Assembly: GCA_013377005.1 (NCBI GenBank)
Contig: JACABE010000022.1
Location: forward strand, 1-64,000
Direction of reading: 5' to 3'
Length of the DNA stretch: 64,000 nt
DNA from: Bacteroidota bacterium
GTDB lineage: Bacteria; Bacteroidota; Bacteroidia; Bacteroidales; JACABE01
This document shows positions 24,593 to 32,489 of this stretch, piece after piece. Position 1 is the stretch's first letter, and each line of letters opens with the position of its first letter. Under the pieces are notes generated by a model that worked only from the letters and a program-made list of their open reading frames with translations, searched no databases and had not been told where the DNA came from. The translations under genes and the position numbers were made by a program.

Positions 24593-25330
24593 TTATTCTG
24601 TTTCGCTTATATTTTCATTATCGTCTTTTGCATTGCGTCCTTTGCGTTGGGCAAGGAGGTGGTTGTAGTTTTGGATGCGGAGGTTGAGTTCTTTTACAAA
24701 ATTGGTGTAGTGGGTTTCGCCGTTCACTATGATAAGGGCATTGATGCGTTTTACAATTGTGTGATAAATGCTGTCTATCGCAGTGCGTACTTCTTTCATG
24801 CGAAGCTGGGTTTTGGCAGCTTCTTCGGTGTAGCGTTTGCTTTTGATGGTTTCGAACTGATTGTTATTATTTATTAATTCAAGCACCCAATCTTTAATTC
24901 CGATAATGGTAGCATCGTTGGCATAAGTGGTTTGCAGGTCGGTGGTTAAACTTTTGATGGCGGCTGTTTCTTCGTCGAAAGGCTTGCGGGCGAGGTTGCC
25001 ATAATGGTCGAAAACGGGTTGCAAACGAGCCGCAGCTTTTTTTACTTCGGGATTAAAATGGCGGGAGGCTGCATTAACGGCATCGCTTAAGCCACGGAAA
25101 GTAGCGTCGCGGATAATGTCGGCTTCGGCTAAATCTTCGGTGGAAGCACTTTTGCGGATTACGTCCAATGCATCTGCTTCATCTTTAAACTGCGGAACAT
25201 AATCGTGAAATTGGGCATCAATGCCCAAGGTAGCGGCTGTGTTGGTTTCAACCAATGCTTTAAATTCGGATTGAAACTGAAAATGTTCTTCGTTGCGAAG
25301 ATTGTTTAAGTTAAGACTTTGAATTTCCAT
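24593..25330 (-). CDS. DUF6261 family protein
   Basis: 245 residues, almost all helical and charged, no signal peptide. The start 'MEIQSLNLNNLRNEEHFQF' fits a family of unknown function (DUF6261) seen widely in Bacteroidales, often in several copies. The later segment 'YTEEAAKTQLRMKEVRTAIDSIYHTI' also fits. The last ~20 residues are polar and low complexity. By eye its base composition is clearly more GC-rich than its neighbours. It is downstream of a long 423-bp divergent spacer. The family name is from memory of the N-terminal pattern. Confidence 0.65.
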   Translation of the reverse strand: MEIQSLNLNNLRNEEHFQFQSEFKALVETNTAATLGIDAQFHDYVPQFKDEADALDVIRKSASTEDLAEADIIRDATFRGLSDAVNAASRHFNPEVKKAAARLQPVFDHYGNLARKPFDEETAAIKSLTTDLQTTYANDATIIGIKDWVLELINNNNQFETIKSKRYTEEAAKTQLRMKEVRTAIDSIYHTIVKRINALIIVNGETHYTNFVKELNLRIQNYNHLLAQRKGRNAKDDNENISETE

Positions 25331-25588
25331 AATTGTTTGATTTAATGAATATATACTTTATTTAATAGTCATTTTATAAAATTTCATGGTAAATGTGTAT
25401 GATATTTTGTCCGGAATAGTATGAATTGGCAAAACAGGTGTGCATTGAACATTCAGAATACTCTGAAAGTTCGCCGTAGATTTTCTGTATATATTTATGC
25501 TGTATCATAGCACTTTAGTGGTTATCTATTGATAATTTAAATACAAAAAACAGTATAGAAGTAGTTTTTAATTTTCCAATTGAGGATA

Positions 25589-25596
25589 CAAATGTA
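25589..25596 (-). promoter_or_regulatory. Possible -7 box for DUF6261
   Basis: TACATTTG on the minus strand, but about 260 nt from the start codon, so weakly supported. Confidence 0.3.
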
Positions 25597-25721
25597 TGAA
25601 ATTTTAGAACGTATTAACAAAATATTGAAAAATATTTTGTTAATCTTAGGGTTTCTGAAAACAGTCAGGTTTGATTACTTTCTTGTTCAAAAAAATAAAA
25701 TCATCAACTAAAAGAAAGTTT

Positions 25722-25729
25722 TATATTTG
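25722..25729 (+). promoter_or_regulatory. -7 box for the GNAT gene
   Basis: TATATTTG, 25 nt before the ATG at 25754. Confidence 0.6.
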
Positions 25730-25753
25730 CATCAAAAAAAATAAACCAATCCT

Positions 25754-26269
25754 ATGCAAGCACTCAAAGGAATAAATATATTGCTCAGGGCTATGGAACC
25801 CGAAGATATTGATACGCTATACAATTGGGAAAATGATACCAATGTATGGCATATATCAAACACTGTAGCTCCTTTTTCGCGATATGTAGTAGAGCAATAC
25901 GTTTTTAGCATGCAGGATATTTATACTGCCAAGCAATTGCGACTAATGATAGAGGCTGATAAAAAGCCTATTGGCTGCATAGATATTTTTGATTTCGATC
26001 CCACAAATAAAAAAGCAGGCATAGGCATATTGATAGCCGATGAAATGCAAAACAAAGGCTATGCCTCTGACGCTTTGCAGACTTTAATCAAATACTGTTT
26101 CAATGCCCTGCAGTTGCATCAATTGTATTGCAGTATTCTCACCGACAACGAAGCCAGCTTAAAATTATTCACCAAACATGGATTTACCGTTTGCGGCACT
26201 CGAAAAGATTGGCTAATTGTAAACAATGTGTGGAAAGATGAGCACTTTTTGCAGTTGCTAAACGAATAG
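25754..26269 (+). CDS. GNAT family N-acetyltransferase
   Basis: A 171-residue acetyl-CoA-dependent acetyltransferase of the RimJ/SpeG-like group. 'INILLRAMEPEDIDTLYNWENDTNVW' opens the fold, 'KPIGCIDIFDFDPTNKKAGIGI' forms the central strands, and the acetyl-CoA loop lies at 'MQNKGYASDAL' near residue 97. 'NEASLKLFTKHGFTVCGTRKDW' is the typical C-terminal region. The substrate (polyamine, amino group of a protein or antibiotic) cannot be told. Monocistronic, with its own promoter; mltG follows with a separate box. Confidence 0.88.
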   Translation: MQALKGINILLRAMEPEDIDTLYNWENDTNVWHISNTVAPFSRYVVEQYVFSMQDIYTAKQLRLMIEADKKPIGCIDIFDFDPTNKKAGIGILIADEMQNKGYASDALQTLIKYCFNALQLHQLYCSILTDNEASLKLFTKHGFTVCGTRKDWLIVNNVWKDEHFLQLLNE

Positions 26270-26294
26270 ATAGATTGGTTTTGTCATATTTTTT

Positions 26295-26302
26295 TAACTT
26301 TG
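26295..26302 (+). promoter_or_regulatory. -7 box for mltG
   Basis: TAACTTTG, 26 nt before the ATG at 26328. Confidence 0.6.
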
Positions 26303-26327
26303 CATCCCGAAATACCAAAGCTTAATA

Positions 26328-27356
26328 ATGAAGAAAAATAAAAAATATATTTTAACAGGCATTGTTGTATTATTGCTTGTTGCATGCACTATTGGGTTTA
26401 TATTTTATTTAAAAATATTTTCGCCCAACGTTGCAAAAGAAAAAGCCTACCTATACATTCATACCAATGCCGATTTTAAGCAGGTAATGCAAACAATTCA
26501 GCAGGAAAATCTATTAAAGAGCACAACTTCTTTTGAATGGCTGGCCAATAGAAAAGGCTATACAAATAATGTAAAAGCCGGGAAATACTTGTTAAAAGCT
26601 GGCATGAATAACAATCAAATAATAAATATGCTTCGTTCGGGCAATCAGGAAGCCGTAAATTTGGTTTTCAATAATATTCGCACCAACGAACAATTAGCCG
26701 GTAAATTAGCCAAGCAAATAGAAACCGATAGCACAACTTTAATTCGCCAATTCAACAATCCTGATTTTCTTTCCACTTACAAAACAACTCCTGAAGAACT
26801 GCGTTTACTATTTATTCCCAATACGTACAAAATATGGTGGAATATATCAGCCGAAGAATTAATGAGCCGCATGCAAAAAGAATACGAAAAGTTTTGGAAC
26901 GACGATCGCAATGCAAAAGCCTACACCGCTGGATTGAATCGCAAAGAAATTGCTATCATTGCTTCCATAGTGGAAGAAGAAACCAATCAGAAAGCCGAAA
27001 AACCAACAGTTGCAAGCGTATATGTTAACCGACTCAGAAAAGCTATGTTGCTACAAGCAGACCCTACGGTAAAATATGCAGTAGGTGATTTTACAATTAA
27101 GCGCATACTCAACAAACATTTATCTACCGATTCGCCTTATAATACTTATAAGTATGCAGGTTTGCCTCCCGGACCTATTTGTATTCCTTCTATTTCATCA
27201 ATAGATGCAGTATTGGAAAACAAAAAGACTGATTATTTGTATTTTTGTGCCAAAGAAGATTTCTCAGGCTTTCATAATTTTGCTAAAACCATGGACGAAC
27301 ATTTGACAAATGCACGTAAATACCAGAAAGCACTTAATCAACGAAAAATATTTTAA
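26328..27356 (+). CDS. mltG: Endolytic murein transglycosylase MltG
   Basis: A membrane-anchored lytic transglycosylase that cuts nascent glycan strands and sets their length. It has an N-terminal membrane helix 'YILTGIVVLLLVACTIGFIFYL' (about 5-28), a LysM-like region (about 40-100) and the YceG domain. 'IIASIVEEETNQKAEKPTVA' holds the catalytic Glu near 218, and 'LQADPTVKYAVGD' and 'YNTYKYAGLPPGPI' are signatures. Length 342 aa is standard. It begins a run with the hydrolase-like gene (30 bp) and the phosphohexomutase (2 bp), so the three are likely one operon. Confidence 0.93.
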   Translation: MKKNKKYILTGIVVLLLVACTIGFIFYLKIFSPNVAKEKAYLYIHTNADFKQVMQTIQQENLLKSTTSFEWLANRKGYTNNVKAGKYLLKAGMNNNQIINMLRSGNQEAVNLVFNNIRTNEQLAGKLAKQIETDSTTLIRQFNNPDFLSTYKTTPEELRLLFIPNTYKIWWNISAEELMSRMQKEYEKFWNDDRNAKAYTAGLNRKEIAIIASIVEEETNQKAEKPTVASVYVNRLRKAMLLQADPTVKYAVGDFTIKRILNKHLSTDSPYNTYKYAGLPPGPICIPSISSIDAVLENKKTDYLYFCAKEDFSGFHNFAKTMDEHLTNARKYQKALNQRKIF

Positions 27357-27386
27357 CATAATTATCTAACAAAAATAAAGTATCAA

Positions 27387-28208
27387 ATGAAAATATTAAC
27401 TTCATTATTAGCAGTTATATTATTAACAAGCACTAGCTTGTTTGCCTTAAAACCTCAAAAAGAATACAAAGTATTACCCGATGAATTTGGTTTAGCTTAT
27501 GATAAGCTGACTATACCTACCAAAGACAATATGCAATTGGCAGCATGGTTATTTAAAGCACCATCTGAATCTAAGAAAGTAATTATTTTAAGTTACAATG
27601 GCGAAGGCAATATGTCGAAAATGATTGAAATGGCTAGCCAGTTTCTAACCCTGGGTTACAATGTAATTACCTATGATTATCGTGGCTATGGCGAAAGCAG
27701 CGAATTTAAAATCAACAATAACTTTTACATGTATGCTCAGTTCGAAAAAGATTTGAATGCAGTTATAGATTATACCCGTAAATATTATTCAAAATTTCGC
27801 CAGCTCGATTTGTATGGACAGGGTATGGGAGCAGGTTTATCAATAGCTATAGGATGTAATCGTTCAGAAGTAAATAAAATTATTGCCGACTCTCCATACA
27901 ATACCTTAGAAAGTGTGCAAAAAAGAATAAAGGAAATAAAAAATGAGGATGTAATGATTCCTTTGGCATTTGATAAATATCTTATCGAACCCGAATATGC
28001 AGTGGCTGAAAGAGGAAAGAATGTTGCCGGCATACTGATTATATGGGGCGAAAAAGAAGAAATATGTGCTCAAAAGGATGTGCGTGTTTTACGAAAGCTT
28101 GCCAAATGTCCTACCACGGATTATAAAGTATTAGGTGCTACTGCTGAAAATACTTTCTCAATCAATAAACCAAAATATCTGGAAGAACTCAAAAACTTTA
28201 CAAAATAA
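27387..28208 (+). CDS. Exported alpha/beta-hydrolase-like protein, catalytic residues missing
   Basis: 273 residues with signal peptide 'MKILTSLLAVILLTSTSLFA'. The fold is clear: 'VIILSYNGEGNMSKMIEMA' near 70, 'YNVITYDYRGYGESS' near 92 and the elbow 'LDLYGQGMGAGLSIA' near 135. The nucleophile elbow reads G-Q-G-M-G, with Gly where Ser is expected in GxSxG. The usual C-terminal His position ('LGATAENTFS') also has none. It is therefore probably a non-catalytic member, or uses other residues. It is the middle gene between mltG and a phosphohexomutase. A role in envelope work is guessed from the context only. Confidence 0.8.
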   Translation: MKILTSLLAVILLTSTSLFALKPQKEYKVLPDEFGLAYDKLTIPTKDNMQLAAWLFKAPSESKKVIILSYNGEGNMSKMIEMASQFLTLGYNVITYDYRGYGESSEFKINNNFYMYAQFEKDLNAVIDYTRKYYSKFRQLDLYGQGMGAGLSIAIGCNRSEVNKIIADSPYNTLESVQKRIKEIKNEDVMIPLAFDKYLIEPEYAVAERGKNVAGILIIWGEKEEICAQKDVRVLRKLAKCPTTDYKVLGATAENTFSINKPKYLEELKNFTK

Positions 28209-28210
28209 AT

Positions 28211-29554
28211 ATGAAGGCATTTAAAGCATACGATATAAGAGGTGTTTACAACACCGATTTTAATAAAACGGATGTGTATCGCATCGGTTATTTTTTACCA
28301 TCATTATTAAAAACCAATAAAGTATTGGTTGGAAGAGATGTGAGAGAATCCTCTCCGGAGATTTATGAATTCTTATGCAAGGGAATTACTGATAGTGGTG
28401 CTGATGTATATAATATCGGCCTATCCACAACACCAATGGTGTATTGGGCTACCGCTAAATTCGGATTCGATGCTTCGGTAATGATTACTGCATCTCACAA
28501 TCCAAGAGAATACAATGGATTGAAAGTATCCCGTACCAATGCATTGCCGGTGGGTTTAGATTCAGGTTTGGGCGAATTGAAAAAGCTAATAGAAACCGCT
28601 GATATTATCGTTGCACCTCAAAAAGGAAAGATTATTGAATATGAAGTAAAAGATAAATATCTAGATTTCCAGCGTCAATACTTAGCCGATATAAGCAATT
28701 TGAATATATCAATAGACTGTTCCAATGGAATGGCTGCGCTACTAATAAAAGATATTTTAGGAAATCAACCAATATATATATTCGATGATATGGATGGAAC
28801 ATTTCCTAATCACGAAGCCAATCCCTTGGAAGCAGAAAATATCGTTGATTTACAAAAAATAGTTGCTGAAAACAAAAGCGACATTGGAGTTATCTTTGAT
28901 GGTGATGCCGATCGCGTAATGTTTGTAGATGAAAATAGCAAGTTTATCTCTCCAGATCTTATAATAGGCTTATTGGCACATTATTTCTTAGAGGAAAAGG
29001 GCTTAAAAGGAAATGTGCTGCAAGATATTCGTACATCAAAAGCTGTAGGCGATTACATTCGCAAATTTGGCAGCGAAATGCACACATGGAAAGTAGGTAG
29101 GGCTTATGCAGCTCTTAAACTTCGCGAAATAGATGGTATTTACGGCGGTGAGTTAGCAGGACATTATTATTTCCGCGACTTTTATTATTCCGATTCAGGA
29201 ATTATGGCATGTTTAATAGTATTGGAAATAGTAAGCAAGTTAAAGGCAAAAGGAATAAAGTTATCAGAAGCTATTGCTGATATATCTAAATTTGCTAATT
29301 CGGGTGAAATTAATTTCAAGATCGAACAAAAGCAGGAAGCAATGGATGCCATTCGTGATTATTTCTCTGCTCAGGAAAAGCCAACTGCATATTTTGATTT
29401 CGATGGATACAGGGTTGAGTTTAAAGATTGGTGGTTTAACGTTCGTCCGTCAAATACAGAACCTTATTTGCGTTTTCTAGCAGAAGCTACAAATACCAGT
29501 ATATTGGAAACTAAGATAGCAGAGGTAAAGAAGATTATCAATGCTTTCAAATAA
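28211..29554 (+). CDS. Phosphomannomutase/phosphoglucomutase
   Basis: An alpha-D-phosphohexomutase interconverting hexose 1- and 6-phosphates for sugar nucleotide supply. The phosphoserine loop 'TASHNPREYNGLK' is near residue 93, the metal loop 'FDGDADRVMF' near 235, the sugar loop 'GGELAGHYYF' near 317, and the phosphate-binding 'RPSNTEPYLR' near 414. Length 447 aa fits ManB/AlgC-like enzymes. It starts 2 bp after the previous stop, so is translationally coupled. Glucose or mannose preference cannot be read from the sequence. Confidence 0.93.
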   Translation: MKAFKAYDIRGVYNTDFNKTDVYRIGYFLPSLLKTNKVLVGRDVRESSPEIYEFLCKGITDSGADVYNIGLSTTPMVYWATAKFGFDASVMITASHNPREYNGLKVSRTNALPVGLDSGLGELKKLIETADIIVAPQKGKIIEYEVKDKYLDFQRQYLADISNLNISIDCSNGMAALLIKDILGNQPIYIFDDMDGTFPNHEANPLEAENIVDLQKIVAENKSDIGVIFDGDADRVMFVDENSKFISPDLIIGLLAHYFLEEKGLKGNVLQDIRTSKAVGDYIRKFGSEMHTWKVGRAYAALKLREIDGIYGGELAGHYYFRDFYYSDSGIMACLIVLEIVSKLKAKGIKLSEAIADISKFANSGEINFKIEQKQEAMDAIRDYFSAQEKPTAYFDFDGYRVEFKDWWFNVRPSNTEPYLRFLAEATNTSILETKIAEVKKIINAFK

Positions 29555-29580
29555 ATTAGATAATTTTTATTTTTCCCCTG

Positions 29581-30558
29581 ATGATAAAAAACAATTTCAA
29601 TTTCTTTAGACCTTTTCGCTTTATAAAAAAGCGAAAAGGTCTTTTTTTTACAATGATTGTACTTGTTTTTTTAGTTTTTTCACCAATTAACAGTTTAGCC
29701 CAATTAAATCCAGATTTATCAGATTCAAATAAAGTAAATAAAGCCCGTTTGAAAGGTGTAATTATTACAGAAAGTGCTTTGTTTGCAGCTTCAATGACTG
29801 GTTTGTATGCTTTATGGTATAAAGATTATCCTATGAATGGGTTTCATTTGATAAATGATAACGGAGAATGGCAACAAATGGATAAGATGGGTCATGCAAC
29901 TACGTCGTATTATTTTGGCAAAATTGGTTATGAAGCATTAAAATGGTCTGGTGTTAAAGAAAATAAAGCAATCTGGTATGGAGGTTTGTATGGTTCTGCT
30001 TATTTATTAACCATCGAGATATTAGATGGATTCTCTGCTGAATGGGGGTTTTCTTTAGGCGATTTTAGTGCAAATACTTTTGGTTCGGCTTTATTTATTA
30101 GTCAGCAATTGGCTTGGCACGAACAACGGGTTATGCTAAAATATTCGTCGCATACAACGGATTATGCTCAATACCGACCCGACTTATTGGGGAGCAATCT
30201 TCCTCAACGGATTATAAAGGATTATAATGGATGTACTTTTTGGCTATCAGGTAATATTTATTCTTTTTTACCTAAGAGTTCAGGCTTTCCTAAATGGTTG
30301 AATGTGGCTATAGGTTATGGTGCCGAAGGTATGATAGGAGGACATAGCAATCCATTGGTGTACAAAGGAAATACAATGCCAAGTTTTGATCGTTATCGTC
30401 AGTTTTATCTTTCTTTGGATATTGATCTTACACGCATTTCTACTAAATCTAAAACCTTAGATTTAATTTTTGATCTTATCGGATTTATAAAAATACCCTT
30501 GCCAACATTGGAGTACAATACCAAAGATGGCTTTAAAGGGCACGGATTGTATTTTTAA
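29581..30558 (+). CDS. DUF2279 family exported protein (YfiM-like); start uncertain
   Basis: The conserved part, 'MDKMGHATTSYYFGKIGYEA' near residue 100 and 'LDGFSAEWGFSLGDFSANT' near 148, fits the DUF2279 family of envelope-associated lipoprotein-like proteins of unknown role. A hydrophobic stretch 'MIVLVFLVFSPINSLA' acts as signal peptide. Two starts are possible. ATG 29581 gives a basic n-region ('KKRKG'), good for export, but the first 70 nt then contain a perfect terminator hairpin. ATG 29653 lies just after the hairpin but leaves a signal peptide with no basic residue. C-terminal residues are beta-rich. Ends at a terminator shared with tdh. Confidence 0.75.
   Translation: MIKNNFNFFRPFRFIKKRKGLFFTMIVLVFLVFSPINSLAQLNPDLSDSNKVNKARLKGVIITESALFAASMTGLYALWYKDYPMNGFHLINDNGEWQQMDKMGHATTSYYFGKIGYEALKWSGVKENKAIWYGGLYGSAYLLTIEILDGFSAEWGFSLGDFSANTFGSALFISQQLAWHEQRVMLKYSSHTTDYAQYRPDLLGSNLPQRIIKDYNGCTFWLSGNIYSFLPKSSGFPKWLNVAIGYGAEGMIGGHSNPLVYKGNTMPSFDRYRQFYLSLDIDLTRISTKSKTLDLIFDLIGFIKIPLPTLEYNTKDGFKGHGLYF
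29608..29649 (+). terminator. Terminator hairpin overlapping the DUF2279 5' end
   Basis: Perfect 15-bp arms AGACCTTTTCGCTTT / AAAGCGAAAAGGTCT, 5-nt loop, 8 T's. It lies 54 nt after the phosphohexomutase stop and so most likely ends the mltG operon. Confidence 0.8.
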
Positions 30559-30569
30559 ATATAAAACTA

Positions 30570-30598
30570 AAAAGGCTACCTCTTAAAGGCAGCCTTTT
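30570..30598. terminator. Bidirectional terminator
   Basis: AAAAGGCT / AGCCTTTT stem with extra inner pairing, between convergent DUF2279 and tdh. Confidence 0.8.
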
Positions 30599-30603
30599 AA
30601 ATA

Positions 30604-31569
30604 CTAAATTAAACCTTGTTTATGCTTTTCTTCTATGACTTTCAGCATATCTTGTGTCATAGCATCTAGGTCGAAAGCAGGTTGCCAGCCCCATTCTGCT
30701 TTTGCACAGCTATCGTCAATAGAGTTCGGCCAAGAATCTGCAATTGCCTGGCGGAAATCAGGTTTGTATGTAATTTCAAAATTAGGCATATATTTCTTAA
30801 TTGATTCAGCTAGTAATTTAGGCGTTACACTAAATGCCCCTACATTAAAGTCTGAATGGTTTTTTAGTTTGTTAAAGTCTGCATGAAATAAATCAATGGT
30901 AGCTTTTAAACAGTCAGGCATATACATCATAGGTAGCATTGTGTTTTCGCTAAGGAAACATTCAAATTTGCCTGATTTGACTGCTTCAAAATAAATAGCT
31001 ACGGCATAATCTGTAGTGCCACCACCAGGTAAAGTTTCGTTACTAATAATGCCCGGATAGCGTAAACCTCTGATATCCATTCCATATTTAGATACATAAT
31101 AATCAGCTAATAATTCACCTGCAACTTTAGTAACTCCATACATAGTAGTAGGTTTTAATATCGTTTTTTGAGGAGTATTATCAACAGGAGTAGTGGGGCC
31201 AAAAGCTGCTATAGAACTTGGTATTAAAACTCTTTTTAATTCTTTTTCACGAGCAAGTTCTAACACATTTATTAATCCATTAATATTAATATTCCAAGCA
31301 AGCATAGGATTTTTTTCTCCAACTGCTGAAAGAATGGCTGCTAAGTGAATGATGGCATCTATTTGATATTTATCAATAATTGAACCCATTGTATCTTTAT
31401 CAAGTACATCTAATTGTTCAAAAGGACCACTAGATTTTATCTTTTTACTTGCATTTGCACATTTATCTGATGCAATTACATTTTTGCCACCATAAGTAGA
31501 ACGGAGTGCCATTACTAATTCGGATCCAATTTGACCAGATGAACCTGTAACTAATATTTTTTTTATCAT
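30604..31569 (-). CDS. L-threonine 3-dehydrogenase, SDR/epimerase type
   Basis: An extended short-chain dehydrogenase with the NAD motif 'GSSGQIGSELV' at residues 9-19 and the catalytic Ser/Tyr/Lys set in 'IPSSIAAFG' and 'YGVTKVAGE'. The segment 'PGIISNETLPGGGTTDYAV' and 'LPMMYMPDC' is, to my knowledge, specific to GalE-like threonine dehydrogenases, which oxidise L-threonine to 2-amino-3-oxobutyrate. The partner 2-amino-3-ketobutyrate ligase (kbl) is not in the window. Length 321 aa is right. A plain sugar epimerase is less likely given those motifs. Confidence 0.87.
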   Translation of the reverse strand: MIKKILVTGSSGQIGSELVMALRSTYGGKNVIASDKCANASKKIKSSGPFEQLDVLDKDTMGSIIDKYQIDAIIHLAAILSAVGEKNPMLAWNININGLINVLELAREKELKRVLIPSSIAAFGPTTPVDNTPQKTILKPTTMYGVTKVAGELLADYYVSKYGMDIRGLRYPGIISNETLPGGGTTDYAVAIYFEAVKSGKFECFLSENTMLPMMYMPDCLKATIDLFHADFNKLKNHSDFNVGAFSVTPKLLAESIKKYMPNFEITYKPDFRQAIADSWPNSIDDSCAKAEWGWQPAFDLDAMTQDMLKVIEEKHKQGLI

Positions 31570-31635
31570 TATTTGTTTGATTTTGTGAGTTTTGAAAAGC
31601 TGTTAATTTGAAAATAGCTTGTGTGTATAAAGGAG

Positions 31636-31643
31636 CAAAGTTA
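31636..31643 (-). promoter_or_regulatory. -7 box for the threonine dehydrogenase
   Basis: TAACTTTG on the minus strand, 66 nt before the start. The 371-bp divergent region 31570-31940 is otherwise AT-rich spacer. Confidence 0.55.
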
Positions 31644-31876
31644 AAGATTTTGTCGGAAATCAATGATAAAAATCATTAAAATTTTCTTAGAATTCAATCA
31701 TTAAATTTATCTAATTAGAATGATTTGTTTATTGCTTTTTCAATGAATTTTTGTTTGTTAAAAAATCATAAAAAGTAAGATACTAGTAAGATGTGCTTTT
31801 AATTTTAAAGTATTTGGCATAAATATTGTTTATTAAAAAATGTCGTTAAAAATAGTGTTTATATCTTATTTATTTA

Positions 31877-31884
31877 TAATTTTG
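31877..31884 (+). promoter_or_regulatory. -7 box for DUF1573
   Basis: TAATTTTG, 57 nt before the ATG at 31941. Confidence 0.55.
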
Positions 31885-31940
31885 TAAACTAAATTTTTGA
31901 CTTTAATTCACTTCATTAATAAAATTAAAAAACTAAAAAA

Positions 31941-32405
31941 ATGAAAAAAGTAATCTTTTCTATCGTAATGTTTACATTAGCATTTGCTACAGTTAAAGCT
32001 CAGGATGCTGCTATTCCTGTAAATCCAAATGGACCGGATATTCAATTTGTTAAAACTGTACATGATTATGGTACAATTATCCAAGGTGCTGATGGAAATT
32101 GCGATTTTAAATTTAAAAACACTGGTAAAGAACCTTTGATTCTTTCTAATGTAGTTTCATCTTGCGGTTGTACTGTTCCAAGTTGGACTAGAGATCCAAT
32201 TATGCCGGGCAAAGAAGGTACTATCAAAGTTAAGTATGATACAAACCGTATTGGTATGATTGGCAAACAAATTACTGTAATGTCAAATGCAAAAACTGAA
32301 AGAGTTGTATTGCAAATTACTGGTAAAATTGAACCAAAACCAACTGAACAAATGCCGGAAAAAACTGTGACGCCTGGAACAACTCCTGCTCCAATTAGCC
32401 ACTAA
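31941..32405 (+). CDS. DUF1573 domain exported protein
   Basis: 154 residues with signal peptide 'MKKVIFSIVMFTLAFATVKA'. The remainder is one DUF1573 beta-sandwich ('HDYGTIIQGADGNCDFKFKN', 'SSCGCTVPSW', 'GTIKVKYDTNRIGMIGKQI'). The 'SCGC' pair is a hallmark of the family. These small periplasmic or surface proteins are abundant in Bacteroidota and have no settled role. The C-terminal ~20 residues are Pro/Thr-rich linker. Monocistronic, with its own promoter and terminator. Confidence 0.88.
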   Translation: MKKVIFSIVMFTLAFATVKAQDAAIPVNPNGPDIQFVKTVHDYGTIIQGADGNCDFKFKNTGKEPLILSNVVSSCGCTVPSWTRDPIMPGKEGTIKVKYDTNRIGMIGKQITVMSNAKTERVVLQITGKIEPKPTEQMPEKTVTPGTTPAPISH

Positions 32406-32429
32406 GATTCATAGAACCTTATTTTATAC

Positions 32430-32461
32430 AAATCCCGTTGGAATTTTTCAGCGGGATTTTT
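32430..32461 (+). terminator. DUF1573 terminator
   Basis: AAATCCCGTTG / CAGCGGGATTT with one wobble pair, then T's. Confidence 0.8.
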
Positions 32462-32489
32462 AATTATTAAACTTTAAAAATAAACCAAA

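Larger units (their letters stand above)
25331..25753. other. Divergent intergenic region
   Basis: No ORF. It holds a -7 box on each strand (25589-25596 minus, 25722-25729 plus) and a small hairpin TTCAGA-ATAC-TCTGAA at 25452-25467. A half copy of the CTGTCAGGTTT palindrome arm is near 25666. Nothing else recognised. Confidence 0.5.
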
